A stretch of DNA of 14,754 bases from Candidatus Saccharimonadota bacterium (GTDB lineage Bacteria; Patescibacteriota; Saccharimonadia; Saccharimonadales; Saccharimonadaceae): the NCBI GenBank assembly GCA_017511405.1, contig JAFWKB010000023.1:1-14754 (forward strand), in the 5' to 3' direction. The notes under the pieces are model-generated. The model saw only the letters and a list, made by a program, of their open reading frames with translations, searched no databases and was not told the origin of the DNA. Every line of letters starts with the position of its first letter. Position 1 is the first letter of the stretch. Positions 6,768 through 12,923 of the stretch are shown piece by piece. Made by a program: the position numbers and the translations under genes.

Positions 6768-6781
6768 CTTACATAATCTTA

Positions 6782-6871
6782 TGGCGGAAGAGACAGGATT
6801 CGAACCTGCGAACGAGTTGCCCCGTTACACGCTTTCCAAGCGTGCTCCTTCAACCACTCGGACACTCTTCC
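6782..6871 (-). tRNA. tRNA-Ser (anticodon GGA)
   Basis: The minus strand reads as a class II tRNA: acceptor GGAAGAG pairing with CTCTTCC, a D-arm region beginning TCCGAGTGG, anticodon arm ACGC-TTGGAAA-GCGT with anticodon GGA (reads UCC/UCU), a long variable arm (GGGGCAACTCG region) typical of serine tRNAs, T-arm containing GGTTCGAATCC, discriminator G and an encoded CCA (6784-6782). Length is 87 nt plus CCA. Convergent with the regulator gene. Confidence 0.97.
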
Positions 6872-6880
6872 GTCCGACCC

Positions 6881-6889
6881 AGTATATCA
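6881..6889 (-). promoter_or_regulatory. Likely tRNA-Ser promoter -10
   Basis: Minus-strand TGATATACT: an extended -10 with hexamer TATACT (6886-6881). The predicted start is only a few bases upstream of the mature tRNA 5' end at 6871, implying a very short 5' leader for RNase P. The -35 is weak. Confidence 0.5.
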
Positions 6890-7092
6890 CATCCCCCCTT
6901 AAAATTAAACCCCAAAATCTCCTTATTATCTAATCCTTTTACATTTAATGCCATAATTAACATAAATAATTTTAAACATCCACTTCCTCAACACCCCAAA
7001 ACCCTAACCACATCCCTAAAAAATAATTGAACAAAATTAATTTTTACTAAACAAAATTCTAAAGAGTCAACCTCTTCTCAACACCTTAAATC

Positions 7093-7103
7093 TATGGTAT
7101 AAT
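7093..7103 (+). promoter_or_regulatory. Extended -10 of the ABC/tsaD operon, leaderless type
   Basis: TATGGTATAAT, the same element as before argS and pyrG. It ends 8 nt before the ATG at 7112 and no Shine-Dalgarno fits in between. The -35 is poor. The preceding intergenic stretch (about 6887-7063) carries almost no G on this strand and no gene I can support. Confidence 0.7.
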
Positions 7104-7111
7104 TAATCCAA

Positions 7112-7897
7112 ATGGCTTTAGAGAACGAGACTATCATTAAATTGGAAAATCTTACCAAGCGCTACGGTTATGGCGACGCCGCTTCCTTCGCACTTAAAGA
7201 TTTCGATTTAACCGTTAAACGCGGCGAATTTATCATGATTATGGGCCCCTCCGGCTGCGGAAAAACGACTCTCTTAAACATCATCGGCCTCCTCGATACC
7301 CCGACCTCTGGTAACTTTCTTCTCAATGACGAGTCCGCCTCAAGAATTTCCGCCCGCCGCCAAGCTCGCCTCCGTTCCAAAAAAATCGGCTTTATCTTCC
7401 AAAATTTCAATTTAATTCCCGACCTCCCCATCATCGAAAACGTCGCTCTTCCCCTCGTTTACTCCGGCTACCACAAAACCCGCCGCCTGATTCGTGCCTC
7501 CGAGGTTCTTGCTCGTTTCAACCTGAAAGAAAAAGAATACTACATGCCTTTCCAGCTTTCCGGCGGTCAACAACAACGCGCCGCAATTGCCCGCGCCATC
7601 GTCGCCGGCCCGGAAATCATCCTTGCCGACGAACCGACCGGAAACCTTGACTCCCACTCTTCTCAACTCGTCATGGAAGAGCTAAAGCGCATCCATTCCG
7701 AAGGTAACACCATCATCATGGTTACCCACAACCAAAGCTTGACTCAATATGCCACGCGCGTCATCAATATGCTTGACGGCACCATCGACACCGACCTTAA
7801 AACCGTCAAAGATTCCGATCTTCCCGTCCCTGTTTCCGCCCGCAAGAAAAAAGCTAAAATCAAGAAAAAAACTAAAAAGAAAAGGAGTAAAAAATAA
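7112..7897 (+). CDS. MacB/LolD-type ABC transporter ATPase
   Basis: The 261-residue cytoplasmic ATPase powers the permease encoded next. Walker A G-P-S-G-C-G-K-T is at 45-52, Q-loop Gln97 in F-I-F-Q-N-F-N-L, signature L-S-G-G-Q-Q-Q-R at 149-156, Walker B I-I-L-A-D-E-P-T-G at 169-177 with Glu174, and switch His206 in V-T-H-N. The order and the N-F-N-L-I-P segment fit the MacB/LolD/FtsE group, which work as mechanotransmitters rather than classic importers. Odd feature: a lysine-rich tail (about 244-261, mostly K with R, T and S), possibly contacting membrane lipids or RNA. Its TAA overlaps the permease ATG (TAATG), showing tight coupling. No MacA-type adaptor or outer-membrane partner is in the window, as expected for a monoderm cell. 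Confidence 0.93.
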   Translation: MALENETIIKLENLTKRYGYGDAASFALKDFDLTVKRGEFIMIMGPSGCGKTTLLNIIGLLDTPTSGNFLLNDESASRISARRQARLRSKKIGFIFQNFNLIPDLPIIENVALPLVYSGYHKTRRLIRASEVLARFNLKEKEYYMPFQLSGGQQQRAAIARAIVAGPEIILADEPTGNLDSHSSQLVMEELKRIHSEGNTIIMVTHNQSLTQYATRVINMLDGTIDTDLKTVKDSDLPVPVSARKKKAKIKKKTKKKRSKK

Positions 7898-9123
7898 TGG
7901 CTCTCCTTCTTCGCGCCCATTACGAGCTCGCTAAATCCTCCCTCCGCCAAAACCGCACTCGTTCCTATCTTACCTGTCTCGGAATCGCCATTGGCGTCGC
8001 CTCCATCATCTTAATCCTCTCCTTAATGGGGAGTATCTCTTCCCTAATTTCCTCCCAGGTCTCCCAAATCGGCTCTGACCTTATCGTTGTTCGGCCTTCT
8101 TCGACCAAAAACGCCGTCGACTCCGTCGTTGACGAGCTTACCTCCTCGACCCAATATCTAAAGTCGAATTTAACCATGAAAGACGTCGCCCAAATCGAGA
8201 AGCTCGAAAATGTCACCGCCGTCGCCCCTCTTGCCGTCTCCGTTAACTCCCTTCAAGGTGACGATTTCGTCCCCTCCGCAACCGTCGTTGGTACTAACCC
8301 AAATTTCCTCAAAATCCAAAACCTAACCTTAAAATCCGGCACCTTCCTTCGAAGCGACGCCAAAACCAACACCGCCGTAATCGGCTCCAAACTTGCCAAC
8401 AGCCTCTATGGAACTAACGAGCCGATTGGAAAATCCCTTACTCTCCTCGGTGAACGTTTCATTATCGTTGGCGTTCTCTCGGAAGTCGACGACCCAATCA
8501 ACTTTAACAATATCGACCTCGATTCCGCCCTTTTCGTCTCTGCTAACGTCCTCAATACAATCGACAACTCTCTCCAAATTCAGCAAATCAACATCCGCGC
8601 CACAAACACCGACAAAATCGAAGAAACCGTCGACACCATCCGCGAAAACCTCATCGCTGCTAAATCCGGCGACACTAACTTCGCTGTTCTCCATGGCGAC
8701 TCAATTACCCACCCCGCTGGCACTCTCTTCTCTATCATCTCCGGAATTCTCTCTATTGTCGCCGGTATCTCCCTCATCGTTGGCGGAATCGGCGTAATGA
8801 ACATCATGCTTGTCTCCGTCTCTGAACGCACTCACGAAATCGGCGTAAGAAAGGCTGTCGGCGCTTCCTTCGGCAACATCTTCCTCCAATTCCTCTTTGA
8901 ATCCCTAATCTTAACCTTAACTGGCGGCACTTTCGGACTCATTCTCGGTTACACCCTTGCCTTCTTCATCTCCCTCATCACTCCTTTCGCCCCGTTCATC
9001 TCCTGGGAAATCTTCGCCGTAGCCTTCGGAACATCTCTCGCTACCGGCACTATCTTCGGACTATACCCCGCAATCAAAGCCGCCCGCAAGAACCCAATTT
9101 CCGCCTTAAAATTCTGGGGTTAA
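7897..9123 (+). CDS. MacB/FtsX-type ABC transporter permease
   Basis: The 408-residue membrane protein has the four-helix MacB layout: a first helix at about 24-46, a large extracytoplasmic domain of the MacB core type (about 47-275), then helices at about 278-305, 328-360 and 370-392. The coupling region S-E-R-T-H-E-I-G-V-R-K-A-V-G-A (309-323) and the end Y-P-A-I-K-A-A-R-K-N-P-I-S-A-L (390-404) are family hallmarks. With the preceding ATPase it forms a type VII ABC machine; substrate cannot be told (peptide, lipoprotein or cell-wall signalling are the usual options). AAAGGAG 6 nt before the ATG supports the start. It is followed by tsaD with one base between stop and start. Confidence 0.93.
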   Translation: MALLLRAHYELAKSSLRQNRTRSYLTCLGIAIGVASIILILSLMGSISSLISSQVSQIGSDLIVVRPSSTKNAVDSVVDELTSSTQYLKSNLTMKDVAQIEKLENVTAVAPLAVSVNSLQGDDFVPSATVVGTNPNFLKIQNLTLKSGTFLRSDAKTNTAVIGSKLANSLYGTNEPIGKSLTLLGERFIIVGVLSEVDDPINFNNIDLDSALFVSANVLNTIDNSLQIQQINIRATNTDKIEETVDTIRENLIAAKSGDTNFAVLHGDSITHPAGTLFSIISGILSIVAGISLIVGGIGVMNIMLVSVSERTHEIGVRKAVGASFGNIFLQFLFESLILTLTGGTFGLILGYTLAFFISLITPFAPFISWEIFAVAFGTSLATGTIFGLYPAIKAARKNPISALKFWG

Positions 9124-9124
9124 A

Positions 9125-10186
9125 ATGCGCATCCTCGCTCTTGAATCCTCGTGTGATGAAACCGCTTGCGCCATCCTAGAAAACGCTTCCCTCCTCTCTA
9201 ATGTCGTCGTTTCTCAAATCGACATTTTTAAAGCCTACGGCGGTGTCATCCCCGAAGTTGCCGCTCGTTCCCATCTTGAAGCAATCCTTCCCGTCATCGA
9301 TCAAGCTTTCCAAGATGGAAACTTGCTCAAAAACGGCCAAAACGACTGGTCTAAAATCGACGCTATTGCCGTTACTCACACTCCTGGCCTCCTCGGTTCT
9401 CTCCTTGTCGGTACGCTAACCGCCCGCACTCTTGCTATTCTCCACAAAAAACCTCTCTATGCCGTTCATCATCTCAAATCTCATATTTTCTCCAATTGGC
9501 TTACCGCTTCCCCATCCTACCCCCTCCTCGCTCTCGTCATCTCTGGCGGTCACACTCAAATCATCCGCATGACCTCCGATACTGATTTTGAAATAATCGG
9601 CACAACCCTCGATGATGCCGTCGGCGAGTGTTTCGACAAAGTCGCCAAAATTCTTGGCCTTCCCTATCCTGGCGGTCCCTCAATTGCCAAAGCTGCTAAA
9701 TCCGGCAATCCCGAAAAATACCCTCTCCCAATCCCTAAGATTAAAGACCTCAATTTTTCTTTCTCCGGCCTCAAAACTGCCGTTCTCCGCGCCGTCCAAA
9801 AAGAAGTCGACGTTCCAATTTCTTTCCCCTCCCACGAATTAAAAAACTTGCTCACCCCTGAACAAATTAATGATTTTGCTGCCTCCTTCCAAAATACCGC
9901 CTGCAAAATCCTTCTCCAAAAACTCAAAAAAGCTCAAAAAATCTATCCTGACACCGCCTCAATCGTCTTTGCCGGCGGCGTTTCTGCAAACTCCGCCCTT
10001 CGTTCTCTCGCCCAAAAAACCTTCGAAAAGTCACCTAATTCTCCTAAACTTTATTTTCCCGATCTTAAATTTGCCGGCGATAACGCTGCCATGGTTGGTA
10101 TCGCCGCTTATCATGAAATCCTCTCTGGCAGACAGCCGACCGACCCCTATTCTCTCAACATTCTTCCCCGTTCGGAAATCTCCTAA
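9125..10186 (+). CDS. tsaD: tRNA N6-threonylcarbamoyladenosine transferase
   Basis: TsaD transfers the threonylcarbamoyl group to A37 of ANN-decoding tRNAs, working with TsaB and TsaE (not in this window). The 353-residue ASKHA-fold protein starts M-R-I-L-A-L-E-S-S-C-D-E-T. Metal ligands His116 and His120 are in V-H-H-L-K-S-H. S-G-G-H-T is at 140-144, G-E-C-F-D-K-V-A-K at 167-175, P-G-G-P-S at 182-186, F-S-F-S-G-L-K-T at 211-218, G-G-V-S-A-N-S at 284-290, and the third metal ligand Asp319 in F-A-G-D-N-A-A-M-V-G. It is somewhat longer than the E. coli protein. It sits one base after the permease stop with only a weak GGGG upstream, so translation is probably coupled to the permease. Confidence 0.97.
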   Translation: MRILALESSCDETACAILENASLLSNVVVSQIDIFKAYGGVIPEVAARSHLEAILPVIDQAFQDGNLLKNGQNDWSKIDAIAVTHTPGLLGSLLVGTLTARTLAILHKKPLYAVHHLKSHIFSNWLTASPSYPLLALVISGGHTQIIRMTSDTDFEIIGTTLDDAVGECFDKVAKILGLPYPGGPSIAKAAKSGNPEKYPLPIPKIKDLNFSFSGLKTAVLRAVQKEVDVPISFPSHELKNLLTPEQINDFAASFQNTACKILLQKLKKAQKIYPDTASIVFAGGVSANSALRSLAQKTFEKSPNSPKLYFPDLKFAGDNAAMVGIAAYHEILSGRQPTDPYSLNILPRSEIS

Positions 10187-10204
10187 TTTTCTTAACCCTT
10201 CCCT

Positions 10205-10215
10205 CATGCTATAAT
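10205..10215 (+). promoter_or_regulatory. Extended -10 of the FemABX gene, leaderless type
   Basis: CATGCTATAAT: TATAAT (10210-10215) with the TG extension. Only 6 nt (ATTTTT) separate it from the ATG at 10222, leaving no room for a Shine-Dalgarno. No -35 is evident. Confidence 0.7.
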
Positions 10216-10221
10216 ATTTTT

Positions 10222-11250
10222 ATGTACAAACACTTTCTCCAATCTTCCTCTTGGAAATCTTTCCAAGAAGCCGAGGGTAAAACAGTTTACGAACAGAATG
10301 GCGATGGCTTTTCTTTTCTCGCCATCAAAGAAACCACTAAACTCGGCAATTACCTCTACGTTCCTTATGGACCTGCCGTAGAAGCCTCCAAAACGTCCGT
10401 AGAACGTTCAAAAGAAAAAAACCCTACCGATAACCCACTTATGCTTAAAAATCGCTCAGAAGGCTCGAAAAGTGCCTTAAAACGCGCTTTATCCGCCCTG
10501 ACCAACCTCGCAAAACAAGAAAACTGTATTTTCGTTCGCATCGAGCCTACAGCCTTCTTCTCCGAATCCTATCTTAAATCTCTCGGCCTTCAAAAGTCCA
10601 AAGAGCTCAATCCTGCTCGCACCTGGGTTCTCGATTTAATTCCCGACACCCCCACGCTTCTCACCAACATGTCTCAAGGAACTCGCACTCGCCACAACCA
10701 ATTCCCTAAAAAAGGCCTCTCCGTTGAGGTTACTACCGACCCTGCCGAGATAAAACACCTTATCCGTCTCCAACATAAACTCGCTGCCGAAAAAGGTATT
10801 AAGACTTTCTCTGATTCTTATCTTAAAAACGAACTTTCCGAGCCTTTCGCTTCCCTCTACCTCGTTCATTACGCCCCCGAAAGATCTTCGTCTGACCAAA
10901 TCATCTCCGCTTCCCTTTTCTTTGATGACGAAGAAAACTCAACTCGCTATTACATGCAATCCGCAACAGATTCCGACTACAAAAAACTCCCCGCAACCGT
11001 CGGTCTCTTAACCTCCTCAATTTTCGACGCCAAAGAAAAAGGCCTCCATTATTTCGACTTCTGGGGAATCGCCCCTGAAAACGCCCCTAAAAACCACCCC
11101 TGGGCCGGTTTTACCGCCTTTAAACAATCTTTCGGCGGCTTCCCTGTTGATTATTCTGGGACTTACGATTTACCAATCAACAAATCCAAATACGCTCTCT
11201 ATAAAAAACTCCGTTCTCTTAATCTCAAACTCCGCCACCTCAAGAAATAA
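10222..11250 (+). CDS. FemABX-family peptidoglycan bridge aminoacyltransferase
   Basis: FemABX enzymes use aminoacyl-tRNA to add amino acids to the lipid II stem peptide, building the cross-bridge at the inner face of the membrane. The 342-residue product shows the double GNAT pattern: W11-K-S-F-Q, L-Y-V-P-Y-G-P-A-V (45-53), F-V-R-I-E-P (104-109), T-W-V-L-D-L (134-139), M-S-Q-G-T-R-T-R (150-157), and the C-terminal D-F-W-G-I (279-283) with H-P-W-A-G-F-T-A-F-K-Q-S-F-G-G (292-306). Between the first strands a basic insertion (about 55-85) replaces a shorter loop. It is smaller than staphylococcal FemA/B and lacks the long coiled-coil arm, so it resembles single-domain FemX types in reduced genomes. 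It is monocistronic, with its own promoter and terminator. Confidence 0.88.
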   Translation: MYKHFLQSSSWKSFQEAEGKTVYEQNGDGFSFLAIKETTKLGNYLYVPYGPAVEASKTSVERSKEKNPTDNPLMLKNRSEGSKSALKRALSALTNLAKQENCIFVRIEPTAFFSESYLKSLGLQKSKELNPARTWVLDLIPDTPTLLTNMSQGTRTRHNQFPKKGLSVEVTTDPAEIKHLIRLQHKLAAEKGIKTFSDSYLKNELSEPFASLYLVHYAPERSSSDQIISASLFFDDEENSTRYYMQSATDSDYKKLPATVGLLTSSIFDAKEKGLHYFDFWGIAPENAPKNHPWAGFTAFKQSFGGFPVDYSGTYDLPINKSKYALYKKLRSLNLKLRHLKK

Positions 11251-11263
11251 TCTAAAACCCCAA

Positions 11264-11294
11264 AATAATGAGCGCCCCGAAGGACGCTCATTTT
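11264..11294 (+). terminator. Intrinsic terminator of the FemABX gene
   Basis: AATGAGCG (11267-11274) pairs with CGCTCATT (11285-11292) over a 10-nt loop, with an A-run before and TTTT after, so it could work in both directions. Confidence 0.8.
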
Positions 11295-11300
11295 GTGCTG

Positions 11301-11347
11301 CTCTCGGGTCGGCACCCTGTGCTGACTTACGATAAGCTCACCGAGAG
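11301..11347. other. Branched fold (three-way junction) at the left flank of the DUF3800 cassette
   Basis: Outer stem CTCTCGG (11301-11307) with CCGAGAG (11341-11347); inside, GTCGGCAC (11308-11315) pairs with GTGCTGAC (11319-11326) with one G-T pair, and a small CTTA/TAAG hairpin (11326-11336) can form next to it. It lies between two converging genes and contains no ORF. Function unknown; mobile-element end, REP-like element or structured RNA are possibilities. Confidence 0.55.
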
Positions 11348-11365
11348 GCTTACGCTAACATAATT

Positions 11366-12079
11366 CTAGCTATACCCCCTGAGTTTGTCAACAAGTCTTC
11401 TCTTACCAATCTCAAATTTAAGAGAGCCCCGAAACCCCCTTTTCGGGAACTCAACAATCGCCATAATTTTCCCACCCAAAATCTCTAAAAAATGTAAATT
11501 ATGAAGCGAATAAGCCTGTCTTGCTGCCCCTGCCACCAAATCAGCCGCCTGAAGCAGCTTATTCGTTTTCGAATCTCCCTGATTCACTAAAATTCTCTTC
11601 CCCACAAGATTAGGAAACTCCGCATATGCCGAAATCTCAATATAATCCGTGAGTGAATTCATAGATTTTACGGCCGTCGACCTCTGATCAAATACAATCT
11701 CAAAATCGTCATCATACCTCTTGAAAATCTTGCTCATCAATAGTTTAGAAAAATAGTTATAAACAAGGTTCTTTGTCTTCCCTTCCTGCAAAAGTTCCAC
11801 CATCGGTTTATACGCTACAAAATAGAATAGATTCACGCCCTCTTCCTTCGAAATCTTGTTCAAAATTCTCTGCTTCTGCTCAAACTCCAATTTCGCAAAC
11901 TTAAGCTCACTTTTTTTTGCTCCAGTCGGCTTGCCATTAGCCCCCAAAAGCTGTTCCTTCTTAATCAAACGCCTAACCCTTGCTTCGGCCTTATCTGACG
12001 TAAAAACAATCGCTGCTAAAACAAAATAATCTCCACTCTTCCCCATATTCCCTGATTCATCAACATAAACCTTAACCAT
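11366..12079 (-). CDS. DUF3800 protein (RNase H-like fold)
   Basis: The 237-residue product matches the DUF3800 layout: V-Y-V-D7-E8-S-G-N at the first strand, Y-F-V-L-A-A-I-V-F (18-26) as the second, a central helical part, F-E-I-V-F-D131-Q-R-S, N-Q-G-D169-S, and the closing Q-A-A-D180-L-V-A-G-A helix. The acidic residues on RNase H-type strands suggest a metal-dependent nuclease, though no activity is established for most of the family; members often sit with mobile or defence genes. I use the ATG at 12079 rather than the longer frame to 12136, because it starts directly at the conserved strand, has a purine-rich AAGGGGGG upstream, and overlaps the preceding small ORF by 8 nt, which implies coupled translation. 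The two genes form one cassette with structured repeats on both sides. Confidence 0.85.
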   Translation of the reverse strand: MVKVYVDESGNMGKSGDYFVLAAIVFTSDKAEARVRRLIKKEQLLGANGKPTGAKKSELKFAKLEFEQKQRILNKISKEEGVNLFYFVAYKPMVELLQEGKTKNLVYNYFSKLLMSKIFKRYDDDFEIVFDQRSTAVKSMNSLTDYIEISAYAEFPNLVGKRILVNQGDSKTNKLLQAADLVAGAARQAYSLHNLHFLEILGGKIMAIVEFPKRGFRGSLKFEIGKRRLVDKLRGYS

Positions 12080-12290
12080 CCGTTCCCCCCTTATCAAAAT
12101 CATTAAGATCAAAGAGAGGCGTCTTATCTTTATCAATAATCTTCTGAGCTTTCTTCACCAAAGTCTCAATTCCAGATTCAGTCTCTGCACTCCCTACGTG
12201 TATCGTCTTTACGACTTTGCATCTCACCTTATAACAAACCTGTACACCGGTTTTACCGGACTTGGTTTTAAATTTCCTGATAAAAGCCAT
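12072..12290 (-). CDS. Small protein resembling the N-terminus of IS1634-type transposases
   Basis: The 72-residue basic protein begins M-A-F-I-R-K-F-K-T-K-S-G-K-T-G-V-Q-V and continues with V-V-K-T-I-H-V-G-S-A-E-T-E-S-G. This pattern (hydrophobic, R-K, K-T-x-S-G, V-Q, then H-x-G-S-A-x-T) is how IS1634/IS4-like transposases begin, just before their DDE domain. Here the frame stops after an acidic tail (D-L-N-D-F-D-K-G-G-T-D-G) and a DUF3800 gene takes over with an 8-nt overlap. It may be a transposase remnant or a domesticated DNA-binding partner of the DUF3800 protein. The ATG at 12290 is favoured over 12308 because a -10 element ends 8 nt upstream. The family link is from motif memory. Confidence 0.65.
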   Translation of the reverse strand: MAFIRKFKTKSGKTGVQVCYKVRCKVVKTIHVGSAETESGIETLVKKAQKIIDKDKTPLFDLNDFDKGGTDG

Positions 12291-12298
12291 ACAATACA

Positions 12299-12309
12299 AT
12301 AATAACATA
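12299..12309 (-). promoter_or_regulatory. Extended -10 of the small-ORF/DUF3800 cassette, leaderless type
   Basis: Minus-strand TATGTTATTAT matches the window's shared motif with two changes and ends 8 nt before the ATG at 12290. A perfect ATAAGC/GCTTAT hairpin (12315-12331) covers the -35 area and might be an operator. Confidence 0.55.
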
Positions 12310-12372
12310 AATTCATAAGCATAAAGCTTATCTTCTCTTAATTCCCTGTTAACCTGGAGCCAAAAAGAATCA

Positions 12373-12482
12373 CGTCAAAAAGGGCGCGAGCGAAGCGAGC
12401 GCCCCGGGGTATATTTGCTTTTCTGGAACCAAAGAAATTCGCGTCAAAAAGGCGCGAGCGAAGCGAGCGCCCCGGGGTATAT
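12373..12482. repeat. Two REP-like direct repeats with GCGAAGC hairpins
   Basis: Copies at 12373-12414 and 12442-12482 are identical over about 41 bases except for one G, and their upstream flanks are also related (TGGAGCC / TGGAACC). Each can fold as GGCGC-GA-GC-GAA-GC-GA-GCGCC, that is, a stem with facing GA mismatches capped by GCGAAGC, followed by CCCCGGGG and TATAT. On the minus strand the stem is followed by TTTTT; copy 2 is further enclosed by GTCAAAAAGG (12443-12452) and CCTTTTTTGAC (12486-12496). They may be terminators or REP elements at the right flank of the DUF3800 cassette. Confidence 0.8.
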
Positions 12483-12526
12483 CCACCTTTTTTGACCCCT
12501 CAAAAATCGATAATTCCCCTCCAAAC

Positions 12527-12566
12527 TTTCCACATCCCGCTCCTGCTTTTTTCCACAATTTCCACA
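12527..12566 (+). other. Three TTTCCACA motifs
   Basis: TTTCCACA occurs at 12527-12534, 12550-12557 and 12559-12566; the middle one extends to TTTTCCACA, one base from the DnaA box TTATCCACA. The strand bias does not change here, so this is not an origin; it could be a minor DnaA-binding cluster. The rest of the stretch between 12311 and 12605 holds only the repeats described and no supportable gene. Confidence 0.3.
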
Positions 12567-12605
12567 TTTTTTTCATTGTCCCTTAATCTTTTATTTAGCA
12601 ACCAC

Positions 12606-12634
12606 TTGACTTAGCATCCCGCTTACGCTACAAT
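12606..12634 (+). promoter_or_regulatory. Promoter of the candidate structured RNA
   Basis: TTGACT (12606-12611), exactly 17 nt, TACAAT (12629-12634). This is one of the best two-hexamer promoters in the window, yet no ORF follows before the terminator at 12886. Predicted start is about 12641. Confidence 0.8.
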
Positions 12635-12640
12635 AGATAT

Positions 12641-12886
12641 AACCAAAAGATATTTAGAGTCTTTTGGGCGAGTGTAGGAAAAAATAAAACAAACCACAAT
12701 TCGCTGATGTTTCTGCTTTCCCTTTTATGACGAATGGCATAATATTAGACGACCTTTGTTGTCAAACGAAATAAAAGGGAATTGTGGAAATGTCAAAAAA
12801 ATTAGCGTGAAAACGATTGTGTTTAGGTGACTTTTTTCATAATGGTTTTTACGCGGTTTGCGCAGGTCCAAAAAGCCTGCTTTTTT
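12641..12886 (+). ncRNA. Candidate structured non-coding RNA, about 245 nt
   Basis: Between a strong promoter and an intrinsic terminator there is no credible ORF but a series of well-paired helices. CCAAAAGA/TCTTTTGG (12643-12650 with 12660-12667) stands at the very 5' end. CCACAATT/AATTGTGG (12694-12701 with 12780-12787) encloses CCCTTTTAT/ATAAAAGGG (12720-12728 with 12771-12779), with an 18-nt one-sided bulge. GACGAC/GTTGTC (12748-12753 with 12758-12763) lies within it. GCGTGAAAAC/GTTTTTACGC (12805-12814 with 12845-12854) comes before the terminator. I see no tmRNA, RNase P or SRP signature. A 6S-like regulator is possible because of the long interrupted helix, but the bulge is one-sided. 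It lies just upstream of valS, which has its own promoter. Confidence 0.65.
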
Positions 12887-12900
12887 CCGTTTCAAACCGC
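12853..12900 (+). terminator. Terminator of the structured RNA, nested in a second stem
   Basis: GCAGG (12862-12866) and CCTGC (12876-12880) form the stem, followed by six T (12881-12886). An outer pair GCGGTTTG (12853-12860) with CAAACCGC (12893-12900) encloses it. The first two bases of the outer stem also belong to the preceding helix (12845-12854), so the two folds compete. Confidence 0.85.
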
Positions 12901-12906
12901 CTTGTT

Positions 12907-12917
12907 TATGCTATAAT
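12907..12917 (+). promoter_or_regulatory. Extended -10 of valS, leaderless type
   Basis: TATGCTATAAT, with TATAAT at 12912-12917. Only 6 nt separate it from the ATG at 12924 and no Shine-Dalgarno is possible. It lies directly after the structured-RNA terminator, so valS is transcribed separately. Confidence 0.75.
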
Positions 12918-12923
12918 TACTCT

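Noticed and set aside
6842..7030. Plus-strand ORF starting in the tRNA-Ser gene
   Set aside because: It overlaps the tRNA on the opposite strand and then runs through G-depleted spacer; low-complexity product with no ribosome binding site.
12527..12566. Replication origin based on TTTCCACA motifs
   Set aside because: The motifs are imperfect DnaA boxes, there is no dnaA or dnaN nearby, and the strand skew does not change sign here.
12370..12576. 68-aa minus-strand ORF across the REP-like repeats
   Set aside because: Its sequence is mostly translated repeat, it has no recognisable motif, and it is explained by GC-rich hairpins lacking stop codons.
12805..12890. T-box riboswitch controlling valS
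   Set aside because: A terminator lies before a tRNA synthetase gene and a TGGT is nearby, but no T-box consensus or Stem I specifier loop is visible, and valS has its own -10 after the terminator.
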